Positions 51,491 to 63,625 of a stretch of 64,000 bases of DNA are shown here, piece after piece (position 1 is the first letter of the stretch; each line of letters begins with the position of its first letter). The notes under the pieces were generated by a model. That model had not been told where the DNA came from. It ran no database searches and saw only the letters and a list, made by a program, of their open reading frames with translations. The stretch is taken from positions 26,192,115 through 26,256,114 of the forward strand of contig NC_052018.1 in assembly GCF_015832195.1 (NCBI RefSeq). The letters are read 5' to 3'. Origin of the DNA: Motacilla alba alba (taxonomy: Eukaryota; Chordata; Aves; Passeriformes; Motacillidae). A program made the translations under genes and the position numbers.

Positions 51491-51522
51491 GCTAGTAAAG
51501 AAAACTTGTTTTCTTTACTAGC
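51491..51522. repeat. Perfect palindrome: 15-bp arms, 2-bp spacer
   Basis: gctagtaaagaaaac (51491-51505) and gttttctttactagc (51508-51522) are exact reverse complements around tt. Confidence 0.95.
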
Positions 51523-54500
51523 AGTAATTATTCCTCAAACATGTCTTCCCAGATTTTCTCAAAAAGGCATTTGCTGCATCATCCCTCAGTGTGATGTTTG
51601 TGCAATTTACCAACACCACAGGATTACTTCTAAAGTTCCACACAGAAATAAGAGGCTTCAACATGAGTTACACCACAATTCAGGCACATGTGAACAATGT
51701 CAAAATTAACTCTGAACATCAATACCGATGTTTTCTAATGACTGGTTGCTTGTAAAGTTGCAGTAAACATCTAAAAGATATCCCTTTAGGAATGAACACA
51801 AATGGACATCAAAGACTTGACTTTTTCTTCCCTGCAGTTGTCAAGTATTTTTCTTAGTGATAACAATAATGTTATGATAGCTGAGATTAGCTGGCACCTG
51901 AAAACGCCTTTTTAAAGGTCTCCAATAAATTGTTACTGTAAAATGGTACTATTTTTCTTTCAGAAATACTCTTACAGTACGATCATTATCTCAGCAGTAC
52001 TGAGACTTGCCTCTGGACCAAACATCACTTCCCAGTCCATGTACCTCAGGCTATAAGCATTTAAATCATGAGAGATGGAGAAGTTATAGAATACAGAGGT
52101 CACAAGTTTATGGCCTTTATACTACTCAGTATTCAAATGAGGGACAAAATTCCTGAGGGCCTTTTGTCAAGCCAGATGAAAAAGCACCCTATAGACTACT
52201 ATAGGCAATAAAGATGTCTCACAGGTTATGAGACAGTTTTACCTTAATTCACTCACTTATCCAATGGAAAGAAATGGATAGTGAGTTGCTGTCTGGACTG
52301 AAAGCTCCTAGGACAAACACAGGGCCACATTAAAATTTGCAATGATTGAAATTATACCCTGCAATACTGAATTAATGAACAAAGATTATGTTAAAAAAGT
52401 ATCCAAAGTTTCCTACCTTGGCAAGTGATCAGCTCAAAAACACTTTAGTCATTCAAAACTTAAAATCACTTTGATAGCGATACCTGCAGCACGCACAAAG
52501 TGAAGCTGAAGGCAGAAGCAATGCAAAGCAGACACTCTCCACAGATTCAGAGAACTTGCTTTTACTAACCACTATTGTGTTACTTAGCAAAACTTTTTAA
52601 GTTATAAACCATAATAGAAGAATTTTCCAATGTAGGGATAGGATAACACTATTAATACTATTTTTTTAAGCTTTGGGAAAGGTTTTGATGTTGTCCTCTG
52701 TCTGAACCTGTTAGCAGAAATCCCAGAGGACACCTGTGCAATAGAATTAGGAGTCAAGAATGTATTTTTGGAATGCACTGAAAAAAATGTGTCATTTTCA
52801 ATCAAGAGGCAAAAGAAAAAACTTACTTGCCCCAAATCCCCAGTTTACTTCCTCTCATTCACACATCCATTAAACACAAAATACTGAACATTAAGTGAGG
52901 ACTTCTGGAACCTTTTAGTTAAGTTTTATTAAGAAAAAATGGATAAATTAAAGTAGTATAATAAGCATTTGAAAATGCTGTTGGTCTATTAAAAAAATAA
53001 AATGAAATTCAATTCTTTCTGAAAAGCTTCTGTTAAGAATGACATAGTTTTGATACTGTTGTATTGCATGAGTTCAGAGGGACTCTGTAGGTGTCTGCCA
53101 TCCCTACATAGGTGTTAAAGTATCCAGTAAACAATTTACATATCCACAACAATCTATGTTACAGTGATTCTCCCAGTTTTATACTAAACAGCAACTGAGA
53201 TCTTCCATGTTAGTAATATTTACAATTCATAGCAGCTTCTAATTATTTTCTATTTGCCTCCAAATCAGGACATCTTAAGTGTTTAGACGGATGCAGAATC
53301 ACATCAAGATCCTGCTTTGTGTCAAAACCAAGCTGCTCTGTTTTCACTTTATGCTGAAAACATCTCCCACTTCCACCACAAGAAGCACTTGAATAGCTTA
53401 CAGTACAAACATTCCTTAAAAAAGGAATCAAAATATTTCTAGCAAAAACTTAGTCCTCTCTTCCCCCTTGCAACTGACATATCATTCCAGATTATTCATA
53501 CACTTCAGAGCAGCAAGAGACTTTTTGTGCTGAACAGATGGTTTGTGTATTCTAACAAGCTGGTACTGCATGTACATCTTTTTGTCATGCACAACTCAAC
53601 ATAAACTACTGTATTTCCAGGTTACATCCCAGTTTAGTCTTCAGAAAAAGAAGAGTAACAAAACAGGTAACATGAACACCTGTTTTCCCACATTCACTGC
53701 TGACCCCTTTGACACTGAAGAGTAAAAACCCTTCTTCACAGACTTACGCATAACCTGATCTGTTGGTGTTCACACTAAACCATTTGCAGCAAGTAAAGAT
53801 CAAATCAACCAGTCCTGTAACAGCAGCAACAGCATCTGGACAACCCCTAACAAATCAAAGAGAATCAGTACATTCTGCAATATTGTATTTACAAAGATAG
53901 AATGATCTTTATAAATAGGAGTGTAGGATCCGGAAAAGGAGTCCATGCAATATAAGACTGGGTGTGGCAGATTACCCATCAATGGCTTTTGAGCACAAAT
54001 AAATGTATATAATTAATTTATTTATTTGGATCTACAAGTATGAGGAGGATGTTATTTCAAATTTTACAATGGGCTAAATCCTACTACTTTGCATACAAGT
54101 ATTAGGTGAAATAATTGCAAATCTGTACCCGTGCAAAAGTTAAAGCTATTAGATAGCTCTACAGTCCTGTGGAGACACCAGGATAATAAGCATCATTTAC
54201 CAAAACTAACTCTCCATTTTCTTCTTGAACAGCTATCTGAAAACAGGAAGGAGAAAAGTCCCTGGAATTTATTTCATCAGTCCTTAGTCTGCCCTTCAAA
54301 CAACAAAATAAGAGACAGTAAGTCACTTAAATTTGGTGCTGCTCCTTTCAGAAGAACTGGAGAGAAATCAGTTTAAGTTAAAATGGGAAAGTCAGGGACA
54401 CAGCTCCATAACCGCAGCAAATCAGTGTAGTTCTAAGTATTTAGGAAGAACAATGTCTCACTCTTTCCCCAGCTAGAGCTTACATTCTGACCTCAGAGCA

Positions 54501-57500
54501 ACCCCTGACAACACCAAAATGTTCTTTCCATAATCTCAAAAAAGACAAAATGCAACAAACAAGATTGCTTAGAAATATTTAGAAAAATCAGCAATATGAG
54601 CCTACATTAGCAGAAACACAGACACAAAAATGTACACTGAGAGAGGTAAGTTAACTCAATTTTTCAATACCAAAAAGCCATTTTAAACATAAGCACACAG
54701 TCCCGGATTTCATGGCAAGCTCTCTAACTTCAAGTATTTCAAAGAGAGCTTTGAAACATACACCTAAATCCCAGGGAACATTAAACTAGGGGATTTGTTT
54801 TGTTTCTCCAGTGCTCAAACCTCTTAGGAAAATTGTTTTTCCTTGATTTGCAGTGCTGCTCTTTGGAAGTTGACTGATTATGAGCCAGGGGCTTTGATCC
54901 CTACTTTTGCTTTTGCTGAAGACACACCTGACTTTACCAGTCAGCAAAGCCAAAACGCTTCTACTACAAAACAAATAAACACTCTGTTCCAGATCCAAAG
55001 CAGACCAAAAAGGAGGGATGCATGTTTTGATAAATCTTCTACAGACTACCGCATAGTATTATTTTTTCTAATAGTTATATTGATTGCCAGAATTCAAAGA
55101 ATTTTATTAATCAAACGCTTTTGACTTTTTTCTACATCTGTCAGTGAAACCCTTACAACAAGGGATAGATGCCAGAATAACTCATGAGCACTTCTGCAGT
55201 TGCAGAGGAATTCTAAAACAGCAGTGACCTGCCCTGTGTCTTCCAGCCTTTGCATCATGTTAACCCAAGAACAATAAACAGGAATGCCAAGTGCAAGCAG
55301 AGCACTTGAGGATTTTAAGATGTCTTTGGTTGTATCATACACAGTCATATGTGACCACCAAAACTCTGTACCATCCTAATTAAGTGTGGATGGATGATCT
55401 TCAATATTGCCATATTAACATTATTAGAAGTTTCGCTTGATAATTTTTTCAGCATTCAAACTAAAAAATTCCCTTTCAATGGCAAAGGTTGTGAAATCAG
55501 GAACAGGCATACATTATTTCAGGAACATTTTTTTGAGATGGGTGGGGAGTTGGAGGTTTTTAATCTGCTAAAAGTCTTAAATAATTCTTCTTGGTTTTAT
55601 TAGTTTCAGCCCTTTTTAGGATAAGGAAATAGCTGTACTCATTTCCAGCAGGATTCTAATTAAAATATGACAGGATTTACAGAGGACTGTAATAACCAGG
55701 ATTATTTCTGCCTGCAAATGTAAAAAAGAGTAATTTTTTACCAAAAGTAATAAGAATACTACACATTTCTTATGAAGCTCTTTTCACACCGAGATCTCAA
55801 AGATTAGAAATTCAGCATCAGTCTACATCTTACAGATATGAGTTTTAGAACGTATTCACTGAAGATATGTAGAACAAGCCAAGACTCGACGTACTATGCG
55901 CATCAGATCTTTACATGAGTTTTAAGGTTTTCCATTTTTCTGGTCAGACTGCACAATCTTATTTGCTTATATAGCCAAAGATTAAACTGCAGCATCAGTA
56001 AAGTTCTATACTTTACACAGTTGATTTTAAAAACTATCTGCTTCCTTGCTTATTCTGATGTAGTGCACTGATAGCCATCCAAGGACTGAAAAATCAAGGA
56101 GAAGAAAAGATGAATGCATACCTTCACAATGCTTAGCAGAGTCCACCTGCAAAACTGATTTTTTTCTATTGTGTATGCTTTCTTAACACCTCAAATCCCT
56201 GATGAAAACACTCCGCCTATTATTTATTCTCAAAATATTTTTTAAAAAGTTGTATATTCTAAGATCTGCTGTGACAACATTGAAATTTTCCTCCACATTC
56301 ATCAGTTTGGTGGAGAAAAGAGATTTAATTGAAACAGTTAAAAACAGCTTAATTTTGTAAAGCCACTCTAACCCTAAACTGAGGCACCAGGTGACTGCAG
56401 TGACCCTGCCAATCCAGAAAACAACTATTTCATAAAAGCAGCATGTGTAGCCTACAGTACAGCTACAAGGCACAGAAAGGTGTAGCATATTTCCATTTTA
56501 ATAAACTTTGGAGAAGAACTACCAAACAGCAGTGACATTTATGCCTTTTAAGGCAAGGCCCAAGACATCTCATACTTCAAGTTTGAAACCTGTGTCCTTG
56601 TGTCACGGAGGAACTGTTTCACTCTCATGGCACTGCTTTGGTGGGTTAGGCAGATGTTTAGCCTTTAATGGAAGACTCATGCACAGGTCACTGCTGATCA
56701 TATCAGATTTTATAGCCTACTAAATAGCCCAGCATGCTCTAGCACATCTTGTTGTCAGTATATACTGTCTGCATATTAGCTAAATGAGAAAAGTATACAT
56801 CTAATGAAGAAGAATTTGATGTATCTGCTGGACCCGACTAGCCCTTTCCCAGAAGGAGCCACGATATGAAGCTCTGTTTTGGCATGTGGAGCCCAATCAT
56901 GCCACCTCCTGGTTAGGAATGGCCACTCTATTCTACACATTTCACAGGTGTTCAGCGCTTAGGAAGTTAACAGTTGACAGGAATGTTCTACTCAGCTGTC
57001 CAGGTATTCTGCCTTCTCTTGGTACCAACTGCAAATACAATTCTCCAAAATCTTAAATTTTAAAATGCTTACTTCGAGGTATAGAGGAAGAGAGATAGAC
57101 AGTTACACTCTGAATGTATACACCAAGGAGACTAAATATGACATAAATTTACTAAAAGAATTCCCAGGACAAGTGAAAAATATTCTCCTTCAAGGAAAAC
57201 ATTTACGTTACCAAAAAACTAGCACTTGTTGATGAGGCTCTGGGCATCCAGATAAACCTTAGCAAATACCTTTGACCTTCCCTTAAATAGTTGGTACTAA
57301 ATTCTGCTATTTGCACTAAATTGGACCTTTAGCAGCTCCACTGATTCAAACAGCACTATTTAAAGAGAAAAGCACCTTTTATTTTAAACCAGGGTATCAG
57401 AATCTAACTTTCAATTGCTGCACTCATATTGTTGACTCTTTGCAAAACAATTCACTGTGTTTCAAAGTACATGTTTTCTAAGATCCCAGATCAAATGATC

Positions 57501-59062
57501 CTAAGTGACTTCAGATGACTGAAAGAATTTTATTATTTTTATTTTTTTAAAATCACATCTATCATTTCTTTTTTCACTCCTCTGAAGCAAGTCTGCCTTT
57601 TATGACTAAGAATCTGGGGTCAATATAAACAAAACATTTGCTTTGTTATACTCATTCTAGCCTTTTATGATATTTTATTTTCCATAAATTTGGTTATTGG
57701 GATTTATCTGCATCACATTCTGCAAGGTGAAAGCATGTCCTATTGGCTATACCAGTCAATAGATCATATTTGTATTACAAGGACTGCCTGATAGCCCACT
57801 AATGGCAACAGAAAAATTCCCATTAACTTTAGTCAGCTTCGAAGCAAGTCCATAACGCCTAGCACATCACCACTTTACAGAAATCCTAAGTATCTAGTGT
57901 TCATCTAGAGTTTGCACTCTCTATTGAAAAGACTTCAAATGATCAATACAAATCTAGTTTCTAATGAAACCAAGGTACCTAAAATACACGCTCTGAATAT
58001 TAGCATGTTTCCTGAGTCAATCTACCGGGAATTTACAGGGCATTTCTTGAGACAGCAAAGCAAACAATGATTAATACCAACTATTTTGTGAATACAGATT
58101 TCTTCTCACCTGATGTAAACATCAGGAATAAAAGCAACAATAAGCAGAATAGTGACCGCTCACAGATTAATATTATGGCATTAATTTACATTTACATTAA
58201 TCTTATTTTAGTTGAAAGGCTTGTTGAGACAAGTGAACTCCTAAATTTGCAAGCATATTTTCACAAGTAATTTTCAATGAAAAATATTATAAAAATTAAA
58301 AAGTATCAGAGGCCTGGTTTTAGCAGGTCATAGGCTTGATCAACAGCCTTTCACATCTAGGGCTAAGGATATGATTGTCATATTCTATATTTCCAAGACA
58401 AATAATTTTAATATAACAACCTTATTATTATCCCAGGTTTTTAACATAAACACACACTCATGAACTAAAGTTGCATCCCTATATGAAAATAAAATGAATT
58501 TCCAACAGTTCCAAAGAAACCCCAAACCTACATATGACAGTGTATTAGTTGAAATCCTGAATATAAGACAAAATAAACTTGCATTATGTCAACAGTTTTC
58601 TAATAGCTAGAACTACTACTGCAGGCTTGTATGAGAGACCCTACTGATGCTCAGTGTAAAGGCTAATGTTTTGAATAACCATGTCCTGTCCTACAAGAAG
58701 CCTGTATGGGGATGATAGCTGAGCTATATGAGGCTAATTTCCACAACTTGGAGGTTTAACGAACTCTGCTATGCCACATGGAATGATCTAGGGACTTAAC
58801 TCAAGATTAAAGTTAAAGGCCTGATTCTCATCGCCTTCAGAATGCCAGCTGAAATTCTGAGGTCAATTGCACTGTCATTATAAGAGAGAGAAATTAGCTA
58901 CCTCATTACCCTAGTAATGCTGATATTTCCATGGGGAGAGATGCTCTTACTTTGGCCAGCTCTTTCTAATAGGTCTTTTTCCTTTATGTTTATATTACAA
59001 TACACAGAGCTAGTAAGAACACACTAAGCAAGATATTCCAAAGCTGCACACATATAAATAAA

Positions 59063-59079
59063 GACACACACACACACAT
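59063..59079. repeat. Short (CA)n microsatellite
   Basis: About eight CA dinucleotides followed by imperfect atacaca units. Confidence 0.85.
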
Positions 59080-61443
59080 AGATACACATGCACATTTGTA
59101 ATTTGTTTGACCCCAAAAAGTACCTAGACAATTAGCTGACACTTCAGCCTATTAAACTGAATGCTGATATAAACCCGGTTTTGAACTATCAAACTGATTG
59201 TATCTTCCTATGTCATCCACATTTTCACAGCTAAAGTGATACACTTACTTTTATATTCATAACCACAGACATCTTATACAAAGCAATAAATACTTACAAA
59301 CATGCAAAAGTAACTCATATAAGGAGCTGGTAGCTTCCATGGTAGGGAGCAGCATAAGAACAGAGGCTCGCCATTCTCCCTGGAGCATATAAGCACAAGC
59401 TGGGTAAAAAAGGTACTGCTCAAGAACATGCTCTTCACTTTTGACATTTTTTATTTAACCAAGCATTACTTGACTTCATACATTTATCAGGACATCTCCT
59501 GACTAAAAGCAGAACAATCTCACCTGAGAAAATAACTACTGTTAACCAGTATGCAATAAAATAGTTTAAAGCTATACATGAAACAGGGACACTCTTCAAG
59601 CTCTTTTAACAGCCTAGTACACAAAACAGTTCACTTGAAACAGAAGAGCCCTTTCCAATAGATGGAGATTAGTCTCTTCTTTAGAGTTCAACTACCTACT
59701 ACAATTAAAACGTATTTAATTTTCATTACTGAATGGATTATATTCTCGGAATAAGTATGTTCAATGCATTTTGCAAAAGTTTGAAAAAACTTAGGCTGAG
59801 GCAAATATCACCAGCCACTCACAAGTTTTTCTAGTAGATGACTTACCAATGACTTTTCAATTGCTAATAGTGCAACAGTCATGCAGGATCTACTTCTACA
59901 CGAAACAGGTTATGACCCATGGGAAAATCAAGTATCTCCTGATTAAGGCACTTAATTGGCCATTCAGAGACTTAGGTTCATTGTCAGAATCCACAACAAA
60001 TTCCCACAGTGGTTTTTAAAGAAATCAGGTTATGTCTCCCCACCTTGTATTTTAACAGCACTTGTATCTTTTTCCTCACCTTTCTTTGTGTTGCTTGGTA
60101 AATATGTAAATACTCTGCCAAAGGAAATGTCCCTTTTCTGGGGATTTCACCAGACTCTGGTAAAGACTAAAGTAAGGGACTTCTAGTCATCCCTTAAAGG
60201 TGAGGGATAAATAGCTACTGATTCAAGTATGCATCTGACACAGGTCAACCTGAAGGACACAGACCTACATATTGAAAACAAAAGTAATATGTTGGTTTTA
60301 ATATTGGTTAAGTACACCAAAACACACAAACAAAAAAACCATGCAACAGAGTAAAACAAACAAATAAATTATTGGGGAAAATGGGCAGTCTTATCTTTAC
60401 AAGTAAATCCACTGCTGCAAATCAGAAGCATTTTTCTGGAATACTTATTGCTTGTGTACCCTTCTGCAGTTTCTCACAGCAACACAACTGTTCTCAACCT
60501 CAGGTTTCAGCAGCCAACATGAAACACAGCACTCTCAAGTCAGAGTGAATGCTTGATGCTCTGAGCTCCACAGCAAATCTACACTTATGCATTTGATACA
60601 AAATGTACTGGCAATCAAAAATGCTTAGGATGCCATAAAAAGAACACCTGGCTGGCATCGTTATGGATATATCTGATTGCACATTACATTCTAAAGAACA
60701 GAAATCCAGAGTCTGGAAACAATGTTTTATCATTAACATAACCTAAAAACTAGTCACTACTACAGAGATCCTTGCACCAGGATCCCATTTTCTTCTGGCA
60801 CCCACAAAAGAAAATTCTGCCCATTCTATAAATTTCCTTTGTATTTATACCCAGCAGCAACCAGTGCATTAATTGTAATTTTCCTAAGTAGCAACATTCT
60901 AACCATGGTTAAGTGTTTTAACAGTCATCATGTCAGACTGTAAAACAAATCTCTAGAAAGCTTGACAGATGGTGTTTTGAAGGATAATGCCAGGTACCCG
61001 GTGTGAATCTGACATTAGCATTCTCTCAGACAACTCACCTTCATCTTTTAAAAAATCCAGTGAAATGATGCATAGTCTTACTTATGCTAAGAAGGAATGA
61101 GGAAACGGTTCATTTATTCAATCCCACAATTGCTCAAAATGCTACTTCTGCATGAATTTGATGCCTAGAAAAACCAATTTTATTTTCCTTTTTTTTACTT
61201 TTCTTTGCCTACTTTCGGTTTTGTCCTTCCTGCATTTTCCTCCTTTCCCAGACACACACACACTCTCAGTGGATACTTCCCCCCTCTGGGAAAAGATCGA
61301 ACTGCAAGGCTCAAAAAATATATTCCTTTAAGAAATAAGGACTTTGATTATGGTATGATTATTAGAAAAACAACTGTAAAGTCAGCATGGCTGCCTCTTT
61401 AGCAGCAAGGCAGCTATGACAAAAGGGTACTAAATGGGTCTGT

Positions 61444-61468
61444 ATTCATACTGAAATTCAGTATGAAT
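61444..61468. repeat. Palindrome: 12-bp arms, 1-bp spacer
   Basis: attcatactgaa (61444-61455) and ttcagtatgaat (61457-61468) are exact reverse complements. Confidence 0.92.
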
Positions 61469-62604
61469 TTCAAAGCTATCAAACAGAAGCACTCCAACAA
61501 AACCTGGACTCGATATCTTCATTCACAATCAATAGAACATACATTAAGGAAAGACAATATAAAAACTGCTGACAGAGGAAAAACACTGCTTAGCAAGGCA
61601 AATCTGAATTAGTTATGATTTTTTTTTAAGTCATAAACAGAACTTGGGAAATTATTTGCCACCTCTGAATATGAGTTTATTTGAATGTGTGACTCTCAAG
61701 GGCCTGACCATACATTTCTTTGCTTTAATCTCATTTAAGAGCTTGATAGGTTATCTTGATTTATGCATCATTCTTTACTACTTCTTTTCAACATTAGGTT
61801 CCAAGTTTAACAGGGTTTTTTAAAAAGACTATTAAAAATCTAAGAAGAAAAACATGTATAAGAGGAACTTAATGGATTACACTTTGACAAAAGTTGAAAC
61901 TCCGTACCACGAGGTCTTCACTCAACCACTATATTCAGCAGTTATTAAAAGAGAGACTAAATTATAAACTTTCTAAAGAACCTAAAGCTGAAGACCAACT
62001 AAAGCAAGGAAAGCAGGGCGAATTACACTCAGTAATCAAATGTTATAATCAGTGTATTCTGATCTCCGCACAAAACCAAGAGGAAATCATCATGTCCTGG
62101 ATGAAACTGTCATGAAATTGATAAGCCATATCCAATCAATGTCTGACATCGCGCAGTCGACTAAAACATAGCCGCATTAACGGCATAATAGCATTGCCAT
62201 ATAAACCTTATTACTTCAGCGTGGAAAACAGGATATAACGAGTGTAATGAAACGCCAGCATCTGTCTGTGTGTAAGCGAGCCCGGGAACCGGGGGAGCGC
62301 TTCCCGCAGGGGCGACCCAGCCGCGGCAGAGCCGGCGCACGGCGGGCGAGGAGCGCGGGCGGCGGGAGCGGGGCACCCGCTGCTGCCGCCGGGGGCTGCT
62401 GCCGGACGGTCCCTCGGCGCGGCTCCGGGGCGGCTCCGGGCGCCCGAGCCCCCGAACCGCCGCCGCCGCCCCGAGCCCACGCGCGGCCGGGTCCCGCCGC
62501 GGGCCGCTCCGAAACCCGATTTCGCTCCGTGTCAATCGGCCGCGGCCGCCGAGCGCCGACCCCGAGGAGCGCCCCGGCCGGGGGAGCGCGGAGCGGAGCC
62601 TCAC

Positions 62605-62695
62605 CGTCTTCCAGGAGGCGCATCGCGTGAACAAAGCAGGGATCCAGGCTGTCCTTCTCGGCCATCAGCTCGGGCAGGTACTTGTCCTGCTCCAT
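62605..62695 (-). CDS. KHDRBS2: KHDRBS2 coding exon 1 (start codon to donor)
   Basis: KHDRBS2 (SLM1) is a nuclear STAR-family RNA-binding protein related to Sam68 that regulates alternative splicing, mainly in neurons. This exon encodes 30 residues plus one base, including KYLPELMAEKDSLDP, the hallmark of the Sam68/SLM QUA1 dimerisation helix, then FVHAMRLLED. The ATG (62695-62693) has G at -3 and G at +4. No other ATG lies between it and the CCAAT boxes upstream, so it is the first AUG. The exon ends in phase 1 at a GTGAGG donor (62604-62599). The leftover G pairs with AA at the start of exon 2 to make Glu. FVHA, together with exon 2, points to KHDRBS2 rather than KHDRBS3 or KHDRBS1. The family's usual DPSF reads DPCF here. 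The frame stays open upstream and downstream only because the DNA is GC-rich. Confidence 0.95.
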
Positions 62696-63000
62696 CGCCG
62701 CGGGCACGCCGGGCGGGCTGCGCGGGATGCCGGGCTCGCCGCTCCGCGCCCTCGGCCGCCCGCTCGCCGGTGGCCGCGCCGGGGCCGCCCCGCAGGTGCC
62801 GCCGCCCCTCCCGCGGCGCGCGCTGCCCCGGCCCCGCCTCCGCCTTCCCCTCGCGCCGCGCGGGGGCGGGCACGTGCGCGGGTCGCCGCGCGCCGCTGCT
62901 CGCGCGCCTTCGCCCCCGCGCCTCCTCCTCCCGCCACTGAGCGGGCCGCGGCCACCCGCCGCCTTAACTAGGGAGGCGGAGCCAGCCGGGCCCCGCCCCC
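62696..63000 (-). promoter_or_regulatory. KHDRBS2: KHDRBS2 5' UTR and core promoter zone with GC boxes and E-box
   Basis: This lies directly upstream of the start codon on the minus strand. Visible elements are GC boxes (62862-62870 gggggcggg; 62832-62840 and 62991-63000 on the other strand) and a palindromic CACGTG E-box at 62871-62876. No clear TATA box is seen, which fits a CpG-island promoter with dispersed initiation. The zone contains no upstream ATG on the minus strand. The exact transcription start cannot be placed from sequence alone. Confidence 0.6.
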
Positions 63001-63009
63001 ACCGCTCCC

Positions 63010-63053
63010 ATTGGCGGCTGCACACCGCCGGGGCAGACTCGCCGCGCCATTGG
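63010..63053 (-). promoter_or_regulatory. KHDRBS2: Two CCAAT boxes (NF-Y type) of the KHDRBS2 promoter
   Basis: ATTGG on the plus strand at 63010-63014 and 63049-63053 reads CCAAT on the gene strand. The context (GCCAATGG and AGCCAATGG) is close to the NF-Y consensus. They lie about 315 and 355 bp upstream of the ATG. Spacing and the adjacent GC box at 62991-63000 fit a CCAAT plus Sp1 proximal promoter. Confidence 0.6.
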
Positions 63054-63078
63054 CTGTCGCCAGGCGGGGGCCTGCGGG

Positions 63079-63174
63079 CGTCTGTCTCTCAGTGTGTCTG
63101 TCTGTCTGTGTGTCTGTCTGTCTGTCTCTTTGGGTGTCTATCTCTCTTTGTGTGTCTGTCTCTCTGTGTGTCTG
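63079..63174. repeat. TCTG/TCTC-rich microsatellite
   Basis: This is a run of imperfect TCTG, TGTG and TCTC units immediately upstream of the KHDRBS2 promoter. It is interrupted on its far side by the solo LTR and resumes beyond it. Confidence 0.9.
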
Positions 63175-63625
63175 TGTCGTGGTTTAGGACTGGTATTCCC
63201 TAATTTACTGCTTCTACTAAAACCACGCTGCCACTCGCTCCCCCCACCCTTTTCCCCATTGCCCGTGGCAGGCTAGAGAGGAGAATTGGAGGAATCGAAG
63301 GTAAAGATCACGGCTTGGGATAAGAACAATTTACTGGAAACAGCAATGAGATAAGAAAATGAACAGTAACAGCAATGATATTAATGACAAAAGTGTTCAA
63401 GAGAGACAAGTGATTCTCACGCCAAATGCTCAGAATCGGGGTTACTCCACCTCCCCCACCCCGCGCTTACTGGACCAGTAGGAACCTCTTCTCTAAGGAA
63501 GAGACTCCCTTCCCCCATAAGCCCAGCGCCGGCAATGACCTGAGGTGACAGCAGAACAACCTCTGGGACCTGGCCATGCCCCCTCCTGACTACGGCAAAA
63601 CTCTGTCCAGGCAGGAACCAGGACA
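63175..63625 (-). mobile_element. Solo LTR of an endogenous retrovirus, probably minus orientation
   Basis: The element runs from TGTCGTGGTTTAGG to GGAACCAGGACA, with TG...CA ends and near-palindromic termini. I recognise these from a widespread avian LTR type. A 5-bp direct repeat GTCTG flanks it (63170-63174 and 63626-63630), consistent with a target-site duplication. Because the surrounding DNA is a TCTG repeat, the duplication alone is weak evidence. It is about 451 bp long with no internal retroviral genes. Orientation is inferred from remembered family members, in which the AATAAA-like end reads on the minus strand. It lies about 480 bp upstream of the KHDRBS2 ATG. Confidence 0.75.

Larger units (their letters stand above)
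49796..62269. other. Intronic sequence nearest exon 1, few repeats
   Basis: More than 12 kb with no CR1 or LTR that I can recognise. It contains short palindromes (51491-51522, 61444-61468) and a CA run (59063-59079). No gene or RNA seen. Confidence 0.55.
1998..62604 (-). other. KHDRBS2: KHDRBS2 intron 1 (about 60.6 kb)
   Basis: This is the sequence between the exon 1 donor GTGAGG (62604-62599) and the exon 2 acceptor TTTTTCAG (ending at 1998). It is a phase-1 intron. Very large introns are usual for KHDRBS2 in vertebrates. It contains a nested plus-strand TOPORS-like frame, CR1 fragments, LTR pieces and simple repeats, listed separately. I saw no further KHDRBS2 coding exon inside it. Confidence 0.93.
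62270..63078. promoter_or_regulatory. CpG island at the KHDRBS2 promoter
   Basis: Base composition switches abruptly from AT-rich intron to very GC- and CpG-rich sequence near 62270. It drops again where the TCTG repeat starts near 63079. The island covers the start of intron 1, coding exon 1, the 5' UTR and the core promoter. This is the normal arrangement for a vertebrate developmental or neuronal gene. Many overlapping open frames on both strands here come from GC content and are not genes. Confidence 0.9.

Noticed and set aside
62216..63025. Long minus-strand open frame of 269 codons through KHDRBS2 exon 1
   Set aside because: Only 62605-62695 is KHDRBS2 coding. The frame upstream starts at GTG in the promoter and stays open because of GC content; downstream it reads through the GTGAGG donor into the intron.
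62247..63203. Plus-strand Ala/Arg/Pro-rich frames in the CpG island
   Set aside because: Antisense shadows of GC-rich promoter and exon sequence with no recognisable domain.
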